Shown here: one piece after another, positions 1 through 6,159 of the stretch
Numbering within the stretch: position 1 is the first letter of the stretch
Layout: every line of letters starts with the position of its first letter
DNA from: Alphaproteobacteria bacterium
GTDB lineage: Bacteria; Pseudomonadota; Alphaproteobacteria; Micavibrionales; UBA2020
Direction: 5' to 3'
DNA: 6,159 nucleotides
Assembly: GCA_020853455.1 (NCBI GenBank)
Contig: JADYYV010000273.1
Span: 1 to 6,159, forward strand
The notes under the pieces: generated by a model
What the model was told of the DNA's origin: nothing
What the model saw: only the letters and a program-made list of their open reading frames with translations
Database searches by the model: none
Program-made: the position numbers and the translations under genes

Positions 1-2
1 GC

Positions 3-251
3 ATTGAAACGAAAAACGGAGAAAAGCGCGACGTCACTTTGCAGCGCGACAAAATCAAGGATGACAACGCCCGCCCCGCCCGCGTGCGCATCGATTACAA
101 ATGGCCGTATCCCTATGAAGACTTCATCCTGTTCGGCCCCGGCATCCGCAAGGCCGACCTGGTCGAGCAGGAGCCCGGCAAATGGCGGAACACCGAAACC
201 GGCGACACGCTTGAAATAAGCCCCTGTTTTAACTTCGTGTTCTCCGAATAA
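3..251 (+). CDS. 3' end of an unrecognised protein gene (partial)
   Basis: An open frame enters from the left edge and ends at TAA (249-251), giving the last 82 residues of a protein whose start lies outside the window. I do not recognise the family. The fragment is rich in aromatic and charged residues, including WPYPYEDF and FILFGPGIRKADL near its middle, and ends in CFNFVFSE. It has no transmembrane stretch and no catalytic motif I can name. An overlapping frame (4-219) is also open, but its product is a Ser/Thr/Pro/Ala-rich string typical of an out-of-frame reading, so I prefer this frame. The gene points the same way as recA and lies 164 bp upstream of it. No hairpin terminator is visible after its stop. 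Coding status is fairly likely; function is unknown. Confidence 0.6.
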   Translation: METKNGEKRDVTLQRDKIKDDNARPARVRIDYKWPYPYEDFILFGPGIRKADLVEQEPGKWRNTETGDTLEISPCFNFVFSE

Positions 252-290
252 CCCGCCTATCCCATTGAAATCACTTGTCAAGACAATTTT

Positions 291-330
291 GTATCGTTTT
301 TGTTCTATTTTGTTCTTGTGCCATGAGAAC
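291..330 (+). promoter_or_regulatory. Candidate LexA (SOS) operator region upstream of recA
   Basis: Two GTTC direct repeats lie at 302-305 and 312-315 (GTTCTATTTTGTTC), and an inverted GAAC lies at 327-330. Alphaproteobacterial LexA is known to bind GTTC-N7-GTTC. Here the two perfect half-sites are separated by 6 bases, one short. With exact N7 spacing there is only GTAT-N7-GTTC (291-305), with one mismatch. GTTCT (312-316) and AGAAC (326-330) also form an inverted pair. The location, 86-125 bp before the recA start, suits an operator. A possible but weak promoter is TTGTGC (316-321) with TACAGT (339-344), 17 bp apart, which would overlap the repeats. SOS control of recA is expected from the family; which half-sites are used is inference. 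Confidence 0.45.
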
Positions 331-415
331 GAAATAGGTACAGTGGATTTATAGATCGAACCGGGGTAAGGCCGAGTTTGAGATTGAACAACGATCCAAA
401 AAGAGGATAAATCAC

Positions 416-1555
<1,140 letters not shown>

Positions 1556-1612
1556 CCCCGATAACCCCCGCTAACACACAACAGACGTAGCCATTGCTTT
1601 CTTCTTACCCCG

Positions 1613-1652
1613 AACGGCCCGCTTTCTTCCCGAAGCGGGCCGTTTACTTTTT
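1613..1652 (+). terminator. Rho-independent terminator after recA
   Basis: A perfect 12-bp inverted repeat (AACGGCCCGCTT at 1613-1624 and its complement at 1633-1644) encloses an 8-base loop. It is followed by a T-rich run (TTTACTTTTTC, 1643-1653) interrupted by AC. It lies 57 bp after the recA stop and 43 bp before the next start, so it should separate recA from the VOC-family gene. The T-tract is imperfect, but the stem is GC-rich and long. Confidence 0.85.
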
Positions 1653-1695
1653 CGCTTGAGGCTTTACACTTTCACGCACAAGGGAGCAATCACAC

Positions 1696-2175
1696 ATGGC
1701 CAAAAACTACATCTGCATCTGGTCGAACAACAAAGCGGCGGAGATGGCGAAGTTTTATAAATCCGTCTTTCCCGGCACGAAAATCGGGCTGAAATCCTAT
1801 TGGGGCAAGAACCCGATGGGCGTGAAGGAAGGCGCCGATCTGACCATCGACATCACCATCCGCGGGCAGAAAATCATGCTGCTGGACGGCTATCACCAGA
1901 TGGAATTCACCGACGCGATTTCCATGGCCGTGCCCTGCAAGACGCAGCGCGAGATCGACACCTATTGGAAAAAACTATCCTCCGGCGGCGGGCAGCCGGT
2001 GCAATGCGGCTGGGTGATCGACAAATACGGCATCCGCTGGCAGGTTTTTCCCGACCAGATCATGAAATGGCAGGCGAGCCCGAACAAGAAAAAGCGCCAG
2101 GCCATGAACGAGGCGATGTGGCAGATGGTCAAGCTGGATGCGAAAAAACTGAAAGCGGCGTTCGACGGAGCTTAA
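1696..2175 (+). CDS. VOC superfamily (PhnB / 3-demethylubiquinone methyltransferase-like) protein
   Basis: This 159-residue protein resembles the 3-dmu-9_3-mt/PhnB branch of the vicinal oxygen chelate (glyoxalase-like) fold. Members are small, probably dimeric cytosolic proteins, and most have no proven reaction despite the methyltransferase label. Supporting pattern: an opening beta-strand then AAEMAKFYKSVFPGTKIG (residues 14-31); a central MLLDG..MEFTDAISMAVPCKTQREIDTYW (61-91), where the family usually has N-G-G/FN-AISF-V-C; then QPVQCGWVIDKYGIRWQVFP (100-119) and the usual end MWQMVKLDAKKLKAAFDG (141-158). The start ATG has AGGGAG 9 bases upstream. The gene is insulated from recA by the terminator and runs convergently into the beta-lactamase-like gene with an 18-bp gap. 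I see no clear promoter hexamers in the 43-bp leader. Family assignment is firm; substrate is unknown. Confidence 0.85.
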   Translation: MAKNYICIWSNNKAAEMAKFYKSVFPGTKIGLKSYWGKNPMGVKEGADLTIDITIRGQKIMLLDGYHQMEFTDAISMAVPCKTQREIDTYWKKLSSGGGQPVQCGWVIDKYGIRWQVFPDQIMKWQASPNKKKRQAMNEAMWQMVKLDAKKLKAAFDGA

Positions 2176-2193
2176 GCCGCAGGGCGTGGCCGG

Positions 2194-2925
2194 TCAGCCC
2201 GGCACATCGCTGCTGTTGCAGAGCCGGTTCAGCACGTCCGTCATCACGCCGCGCGCGTATTTGCCCGCGAATTCCGGCCCTTCGTAATCGAACAGCCCCG
2301 CATAAAGCATTTTGCGCGGGCCGCGCTCCAGCCAGCCGATATACCAGCCGCGCTGTTTTTTGGCGGCGCGGTCGGCGAAGCCCGTGCCCGTTTTGCCGAA
2401 CAACCGCCCGCCGCCGATTTCACCCGCGAACAGCAGCGGCGCGGTTTTGCCCAGCGCGAATTCCGATACCGGCAGTTTGCCCGCCAGCATCCGGCGCAGA
2501 AAGCCGATCTGTTCGCGCGGCGAAATCTGCAGGCTCGATGACAGCCAGCTGTTGGTGAGGCCGTTGTTTTTTCCCGCATCGCCGGAAATATCGCCGTTGC
2601 CGTAGTCAAACGCCGCGACATATCTGGCGAATTTTTCTTGCCCCAGTTTTTCGGCCAGCACCTGCGAATACCAGATCGCGGATTCCTTCAGCCATCCGGC
2701 GGGATCGAAACTTTTGCGCCACGCATCGACCATCACGGGCGCGCGCGCATCGTATTCCGGCTTGTAATGCCAGAGCGGCCCCTGCCCGTCATGCAGGATG
2801 CCGGCATCGAAGCCCATCAGCGCGAGCGGGATTTTAAACGTCGAACACGGCGCGAACCGCGCATCGACATCGCCCTCGAGGTCGATGATGTCGTTGGTGT
2901 CGAAATCGGTGACGAGGTAGGGCAT
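2194..2925 (-). CDS. Class D (OXA-type) beta-lactamase-like protein lacking an export signal
   Basis: Class D enzymes are serine hydrolases of the beta-lactam ring, normally periplasmic. Counting from the ATG at 2925 (243 residues), all the active-site boxes are present: S28-T-F-K31 (nucleophile and the lysine that is carbamylated in the family), S82-A-I (usual S-x-V), Y108-G-N110, the W127 that shields the carbamylated lysine, K178-T-G180, and the following GWYIGWLE. The C-terminal part is of normal length. The N-terminus is not: OXA precursors carry the nucleophile at about residue 67-70, here it is at 28, so the signal peptide and the first part of the mature domain are absent. The frame stays open upstream to a TTG at 2940 (248 residues) and on to a TAA inside the neighbouring palindrome, but that stretch encodes only repeat sequence (RDASLRWHDN). 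There is only a weak GGA 6 bases before the ATG. It may be a truncated, decaying gene or a cytoplasmic protein of other function. Confidence 0.8.
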   Translation of the reverse strand: MPYLVTDFDTNDIIDLEGDVDARFAPCSTFKIPLALMGFDAGILHDGQGPLWHYKPEYDARAPVMVDAWRKSFDPAGWLKESAIWYSQVLAEKLGQEKFARYVAAFDYGNGDISGDAGKNNGLTNSWLSSSLQISPREQIGFLRRMLAGKLPVSEFALGKTAPLLFAGEIGGGRLFGKTGTGFADRAAKKQRGWYIGWLERGPRKMLYAGLFDYEGPEFAGKYARGVMTDVLNRLCNSSDVPG

Positions 2926-2941
2926 GCTTGATCCGGCCAAA

Positions 2942-3038
2942 TTGTCATGCCAGCGAAGGCTGGCATCTCTCAGGTCGAAGACCTGCTTTTATAAATGCGC
3001 GTGACCGCGCGAGATCCCGGCTTTCGCCGGGATGACAA
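2942..3038. repeat. Composite palindromic intergenic repeat with four hairpins
   Basis: The outer arms at 2942-2969 and 3011-3038 are inverted copies matching at 23 of 28 positions. Each arm is itself a hairpin: ATGCCAGC-GAAG-GCTGGCAT (2947-2966) and ATCCCGGC-TTTC-GCCGGGAT (3014-3033). Two more hairpins sit between them: CAGGTC-GAA-GACCTG (2971-2985) and GCGCG-TGAC-CGCGC (2997-3010). Four of the five differences between the arms are paired, so each stem stays intact. The TTGTCAT...GGATCTC-type arm resembles short palindromic repeats dispersed in many alphaproteobacterial genomes. It fills nearly all of the gap between the smpB stop and the beta-lactamase-like gene. It might also act as a bidirectional transcription barrier, although no T-run follows. 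Confidence 0.85.
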
Positions 3039-3043
3039 GGCAG

Positions 3044-3541
3044 TTAACCGTTCTTGTCGCTCATCACGCGGGATTTTTCGCGCTGCCAGTCGCGTTCTTT
3101 TTCGGTCTGGCGTTTGTCGTGCTGTTTTTTGCCGGTGGCGACGCCGAGTTCGACCTTCGCAATACCACGATCGTTGAAATAGACCGACAAGGGTATCAGC
3201 GTCGTGCCCTTGCGCTGCACCGCGCCGATCAGCTTGTTCATCTGGTTTTTATGCAGCAGCAGTTTGCGCGGGCGGCGGACTTCGTGCTGCCATTTCGCGT
3301 TCGATTTCGTGTATTCGGGGATATGGGCGTTGACGAGAAAAATCTCAGAGCCCTCGACCGAGGCATAGCTCTCGTTGATGCTCGCCTGTCCGGTGCGGAG
3401 CGATTTGACTTCGGTGCCGGTCAGCATGATGCCGGCCTCCATCGTGTCTTCGATAAAATAGGTGAACCGCGCCTTGCGGTTCTGGGCGACGGTCTTGTTA
3501 TTCGGGTCTTTTTTGCCCTGGCTTTTGTTCTTTCCCGTCAT
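3044..3541 (-). CDS. smpB: SsrA (tmRNA)-binding protein SmpB
   Basis: SmpB binds tmRNA and delivers it to stalled ribosomes for trans-translation. The 165-residue product covers the whole family. It has a Lys/Asn-rich N-terminal extension (about residues 1-19), then NRKARFTYFIEDTMEAGI, the signature GTEVKSLR (42-49), then GQASINESYA, the NAHIPEY segment (71-77), a basic RRPRKLLLH stretch (89-97), and the tail KKQHDKRQTEKERDWQREK (138-156), which enters the empty mRNA channel. The start ATG at 3541 lies 9 bases after the dapA stop. No good ribosome-binding site is close; GGGGAAG lies about 15-18 bases upstream inside the dapA end, so translational coupling to dapA is likely. The two genes probably share a transcript. 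The tmRNA gene is not in this window. Confidence 0.97.
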   Translation of the reverse strand: MTGKNKSQGKKDPNNKTVAQNRKARFTYFIEDTMEAGIMLTGTEVKSLRTGQASINESYASVEGSEIFLVNAHIPEYTKSNAKWQHEVRRPRKLLLHKNQMNKLIGAVQRKGTTLIPLSVYFNDRGIAKVELGVATGKKQHDKRQTEKERDWQREKSRVMSDKNG

Positions 3542-3550
3542 AATGGCGCA

Positions 3551-4468
3551 TCAGCGCTTCCCCGCCTTTTTCAGCGTTTTTTTGCCGAGCTTGAAAATGC
3601 CGGCGAATTCCATCGCCTCGTCCAGCTTCGCGCGCGTGGGCGCGGTGACGGGAACGAGCGGCAGGCGGGTTTCCTCGCCGCATTTGCCAAGGCGCGAGAG
3701 GCAGTATTTCGCAGGTGACGGGTTCGTTTCGGCGAACAGGTATTTGTGCAGCGGCAGCAGCGCATCGCGCGCCTTTTCAAAACCTTTCCAGTTTTTCTGC
3801 TGCCAGCTGATGTGCAGGTCGGCGCAGATGCGGGGCGCCACGTTGGCGGTGACGGAAATACAGCCATGACCGCCCTGCGCCAGATATGCGGCGACGGTTG
3901 CGTCTTCGCCCGACAGTTGCACGAAATCCTCGCCCAGCGCGACGCGCAAAGCCAGCGGGCGGCTGAGATCGACCGAGGCGTCCTTGATGCCGGCGACGCG
4001 CTTCAGGCCGGCGCAGCGGATGACGGTATCGACCGAGATTTCGACGCCCGTGCGGCCCGGCACGTTATACAGAATGATGGGCAGGCCCTGTGCGTCGTTG
4101 ATAGCCTTGTAATGCTGGTACAGCCCCTCTTGCGTAGGCTTGTTATAATACGGCGTTACGACTAGAATGCCATCAGCACCGCTTTTGTCAGCGAAGCGCG
4201 CCAGATCAACCGCTTTTTCGGTCGAGTTGGAGCCTGTACCCGCGATGACCGGCACACGCCCGTCCGCGGCCTCGATGCAGGCTTTGATAAGGGATTTGTG
4301 TTCGCTTTCCGACAGGGTCGGCGTTTCACCCGTTGTCCCGCAAGGAACAAGCCCATGAGTCCCGCTGGCGATATGCCACTCGACAAGCTTCTGGAACGCG
4401 TCGACATCCACCTTGCCCTTGCGGAAGGGGGTGACGAGTGCGACGTAGGATCCTTTAAAGCGTGCCAT
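3551..4468 (-). CDS. dapA: 4-hydroxy-tetrahydrodipicolinate synthase
   Basis: DapA condenses pyruvate with aspartate-4-semialdehyde, the first committed step towards diaminopimelate and lysine, and so feeds peptidoglycan synthesis. The 305-residue product is a complete class I aldolase TIM barrel. Visible landmarks are the pyruvate-binding GTTGET (44-49), TPYYNKP (105-111), YNVPGRT (134-140) with the catalytic Tyr134 and the substrate-binding Arg139, the Schiff-base Lys162 in GIKDAS, and LSGED (186-190). Numbering is one ahead of the E. coli enzyme. The C-terminus ends in a short Lys-rich tail (LGKKTLKKAGKR). GGAG lies 7 bases before the ATG, which fixes the start. It is followed closely by smpB and faces slt divergently. 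Confidence 0.97.
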   Translation of the reverse strand: MARFKGSYVALVTPFRKGKVDVDAFQKLVEWHIASGTHGLVPCGTTGETPTLSESEHKSLIKACIEAADGRVPVIAGTGSNSTEKAVDLARFADKSGADGILVVTPYYNKPTQEGLYQHYKAINDAQGLPIILYNVPGRTGVEISVDTVIRCAGLKRVAGIKDASVDLSRPLALRVALGEDFVQLSGEDATVAAYLAQGGHGCISVTANVAPRICADLHISWQQKNWKGFEKARDALLPLHKYLFAETNPSPAKYCLSRLGKCGEETRLPLVPVTAPTRAKLDEAMEFAGIFKLGKKTLKKAGKR

Positions 4469-4511
4469 GTGAAATCTCCGGTTGCGCCCGCAATGTCGGG
4501 CATACGGGGCA

Positions 4512-4541
4512 AGAATATGTCATTTATGGGCAAAATGGCAA
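4512..4541 (-). promoter_or_regulatory. Candidate sigma-70-type promoter for dapA-smpB
   Basis: On the minus strand TTGCCA (plus 4536-4541) and TATTCT (plus 4512-4517) are separated by 18 bases, matching the consensus at 5/6 and 4/6 positions. Transcription would begin near 4505, giving a leader of roughly 35-40 bases that contains the GGAG site of dapA. The element overlaps the slt start codon at 4517. It is pattern-based only. Confidence 0.4.
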
Positions 4542-6118
4542 GCGTTTTGGGCATCGCGGTATTGGCCGGAATGATCGGTTTTGCCGGCGTTTCCGATGCC
4601 GCAACCGCCCAGAATCAAAAGAAAACCGCGACAAAAACAACGACATCCAAGCCGGCCGGCAAGGCCGCGCCCAAAAAGCCCGCCAGAAAGCAGGCGGCGA
4701 AGAAACCCGCGCCGAAAGCGCCCGTCGCCTCCAGCATGGATGCCGACTGGCCGAAAACCTTTGCGCTCATCAAGAACCATGCCGACCCGATCGGGGCGAA
4801 GCTGATCACCTGGATTTACGTGACCGAAACGAATTTGCCGGTGGCGCCCCACCAGCTGATGGAATTCGTGCGCAACAATCCCGACTGGCCGAAGCTGCAT
4901 ATCTTCCGCCGCAAGATCGAGGAAAACCTCGCCCGCGCCGGCAATTATGCCGAAACCGTCGCATGGTTCCAACAGAACCCGCCCACCACCTATGACGGCG
5001 AAAAAGGGTATATCGACGCGCTGATCCGCACGGGGAAAACGAACAACGCGCGCGCGGCGCTGGCGAAATTCTGGAAGCAGGCGGATCTCAACAAAAACCA
5101 GACGGCGGCGCTGGCGGGCGCGTATAAAAGCGGCTTTGCGCCCCATGCCCATGCGGAGCGGCTCGACCACCTGATCTGGGAGGGGCGGTATTCGGAGGCG
5201 GAATACATGCTGGCCTTCGTCGCGCCGCACCAGCGCGCGGCGGCGCAGGCCAGAATTGCTTTGGGGCGCATGGCGAAGAATGCGGATGTTCTGGTGGCGA
5301 CCATTCCCGCGGCGTACCAGAACGGCGAAGGCGTGTTGTTCGAACGGCTGCGCTGGCGCCGCCGCAAGAACATGGATGCGGGCGCGATGGAAATCGTGGC
5401 GCAGATGCCCGCCAAAACCGCGCGCCCCGATATGTGGTGGGGCGAGCTTGGCATTCTTGCCCGCCGCCGCATCGAAGCGGGCGATTACGCGGGCGCCTAT
5501 AAAATCGCCGCCAAAAACCAGCTGACCGAAGGCATCGAATACGCGACCGCCGAATGGCTGATGGGCTGGCTGCAGCTGAATTACCTGAAAGACCCGGTCA
5601 AGGCCTATTACCATTTCGACACGATGTACAAAAAAGTGTCGACCGCGATCAGCCATTCGCGCGGCGCATACTGGGCGGCGCGCGCGGCCGAAAAGGCGTT
5701 TCCCGGCCAGCCGACGTCGATGGAATGGGAAAAGATCGCGGCGAAATTTCCGTCGACCTTTTACGGGCAGCTGAGCTACGAGAAATTATACGGCCGCCCG
5801 ACGCCCGCGACGTTCAGGGAAGCGGCGATCCCCGCCGAGGTCGAACAGGCTTTCCAGCGCAGCGAACTGGCGCGCGCGGTGCGGGTGCTGAACGGCCTTG
5901 GCCTGAAAAACATCCTCGACCCCTTCCTCGCCCGCATGATCGCGGATGCTAAAACGCGCGACGAATACAGCATGGTCGCAAAACTGGCGCGGGAGACGGA
6001 GCGGTATTACTACGCCGTGCAGGCCAACAAGGACTGCCAGCAGCAGCTGGGGCAGTTCCTGTTTTTCGAGGGCTACCCCACCCTGCCGCCGCTTCCGCTG
6101 TCGCGGCCTGAAAAATAG
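4517..6118 (+). CDS. slt: Soluble lytic transglycosylase, superhelical part, ending at an in-frame TAG before the catalytic domain
   Basis: Slt-type enzymes cleave the MurNAc-GlcNAc bond of peptidoglycan in the periplasm, leaving 1,6-anhydro ends. This 533-residue frame starts at ATG 4517 with GGGG 7 bases upstream; ATGs at 4526 and 4535 are alternatives. It opens with a signal peptide (basic start, hydrophobic core about residues 8-25, likely cleavage after SDA-28 or ATA-31). A Lys/Ala/Pro-rich linker follows (about 33-73), then a long helical-repeat region like the Slt70 U and L domains: DWPKTF, NPDWPKLHIFRRKIEENL, the YWAARAAE motif, and FPSTFYGQLSYEKLYG just ahead of the L region. The frame ends after FFEGYPTLPPLPLSRPEK, exactly where the catalytic domain should begin, and the catalytic motif follows in the same frame after the TAG. 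As read with the standard code, the product has no catalytic glutamate. A possible promoter, GTGACG (4431-4436) with TTTAAA (4454-4459) 17 bp apart, lies inside dapA. Confidence 0.9.
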   Translation: MSFMGKMASVLGIAVLAGMIGFAGVSDAATAQNQKKTATKTTTSKPAGKAAPKKPARKQAAKKPAPKAPVASSMDADWPKTFALIKNHADPIGAKLITWIYVTETNLPVAPHQLMEFVRNNPDWPKLHIFRRKIEENLARAGNYAETVAWFQQNPPTTYDGEKGYIDALIRTGKTNNARAALAKFWKQADLNKNQTAALAGAYKSGFAPHAHAERLDHLIWEGRYSEAEYMLAFVAPHQRAAAQARIALGRMAKNADVLVATIPAAYQNGEGVLFERLRWRRRKNMDAGAMEIVAQMPAKTARPDMWWGELGILARRRIEAGDYAGAYKIAAKNQLTEGIEYATAEWLMGWLQLNYLKDPVKAYYHFDTMYKKVSTAISHSRGAYWAARAAEKAFPGQPTSMEWEKIAAKFPSTFYGQLSYEKLYGRPTPATFREAAIPAEVEQAFQRSELARAVRVLNGLGLKNILDPFLARMIADAKTRDEYSMVAKLARETERYYYAVQANKDCQQQLGQFLFFEGYPTLPPLPLSRPEK

Positions 6119-6159
6119 CTGGTCCATGCCATAATCCACCGCGAAAGCATGTTCAACCC
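6119..6159 (+). pseudogene. slt: Start of the Slt catalytic domain, in frame after the TAG (partial)
   Basis: Reading on in the slt frame gives LVHAIIHRESMFN up to the window edge. This matches the opening of the goose-lysozyme-like transglycosylase domain, usually written L-x-x-AI-x-RQES-x-(F/W)-N/D, with the catalytic Glu encoded at 6143-6145. There is no ATG, GTG or TTG in this frame between the TAG and that Glu codon, and the first ATG (6149) lies after it. Independent translation of an active domain would therefore need a rare start such as CTG (6119) or ATA (6131). It is labelled a pseudogene fragment only because the standard code separates it from its N-terminal part. It could equally be the real continuation if the TAG is read through or is a sequence error. 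Confidence 0.75.

Noticed and set aside
252..290. TTGAAA (265-270) or TTGTCA (275-280) as a -35 box for recA
   Set aside because: Neither has a believable -10 hexamer at 16-18 bases, so no promoter was called from them.
2176..2193. Bidirectional terminator between the convergent VOC and beta-lactamase-like genes
   Set aside because: The 18-bp gap has only a weak GGCCGG-type palindrome and no T-run; any terminator would have to lie inside the coding ends.
3032..3718. 228-codon plus-strand frame across smpB
   Set aside because: smpB and the dapA end on the minus strand are unmistakable, and this frame is their antisense shadow.
4486..4501. Short inverted repeat GCCCG-CAATGT-CGGGC between dapA and slt, as an operator
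   Set aside because: A 5-bp GC-only arm is expected by chance in DNA of this composition, and nothing else supports a binding site.
4298..4516. Upstream extension of the slt frame to an ATG at 4298
   Set aside because: The extension overlaps dapA in antisense and would put 73 unrelated residues before a clear signal peptide. ATG 4517 with GGGG 7 bases upstream fits far better.
4520..5656. 378-codon open frame on the minus strand opposite slt
   Set aside because: The plus strand encodes a recognisable Slt with a signal peptide. The antisense product is a His/Arg/Gly-rich mirror of GC-rich codons with no motif.

Overview
The window is GC-rich chromosomal DNA that looks alphaproteobacterial. 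The evidence is a RecA of alphaproteobacterial type with GTTC-type SOS repeats upstream, a divergent slt / dapA-smpB block as found in many Alphaproteobacteria, and a long palindromic intergenic repeat of the kind common in that class. I cannot name the genus. Apart from one beta-lactamase-like gene the content is housekeeping, and I see no phage, IS, CRISPR or defence genes.

Layout. Bases 3-251 (+) hold the 3' end of an unrecognised gene. Bases 252-415 are the recA leader, with GTTC/GAAC repeats that look like a LexA operator. recA (416-1555, +) is complete and is followed by a strong hairpin terminator (1613-1652). A small VOC/PhnB-like protein (1696-2175, +) runs convergently towards a class D beta-lactamase-like gene (2194-2925, -). 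That gene has all its active-site motifs but no export signal. Its 5' end abuts a 97-bp multi-hairpin palindrome (2942-3038), which fills the gap up to smpB. smpB (3044-3541, -) and dapA (3551-4468, -) form a likely operon. slt, a soluble lytic transglycosylase, diverges from dapA across 48 bp and runs off the right end.

Functional themes are DNA repair and SOS (recA), ribosome rescue (smpB), diaminopimelate/lysine supply for peptidoglycan (dapA), peptidoglycan turnover (slt) and a possible beta-lactam-interacting enzyme. dapA, slt and the beta-lactamase-like gene all bear on the cell wall, but the sequence shows no joint regulation.

The most notable observation is an in-frame TAG at 6116-6118 in slt. 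It falls exactly between the superhelical domain and the catalytic domain. The reading frame continues past it into a clean lytic transglycosylase active-site motif (LVHAIIHRES) up to the window edge. This is a nonsense mutation, an assembly error or amber readthrough; the window alone cannot decide. The second is the signal-less beta-lactamase fused at its 5' edge to the palindromic repeat.
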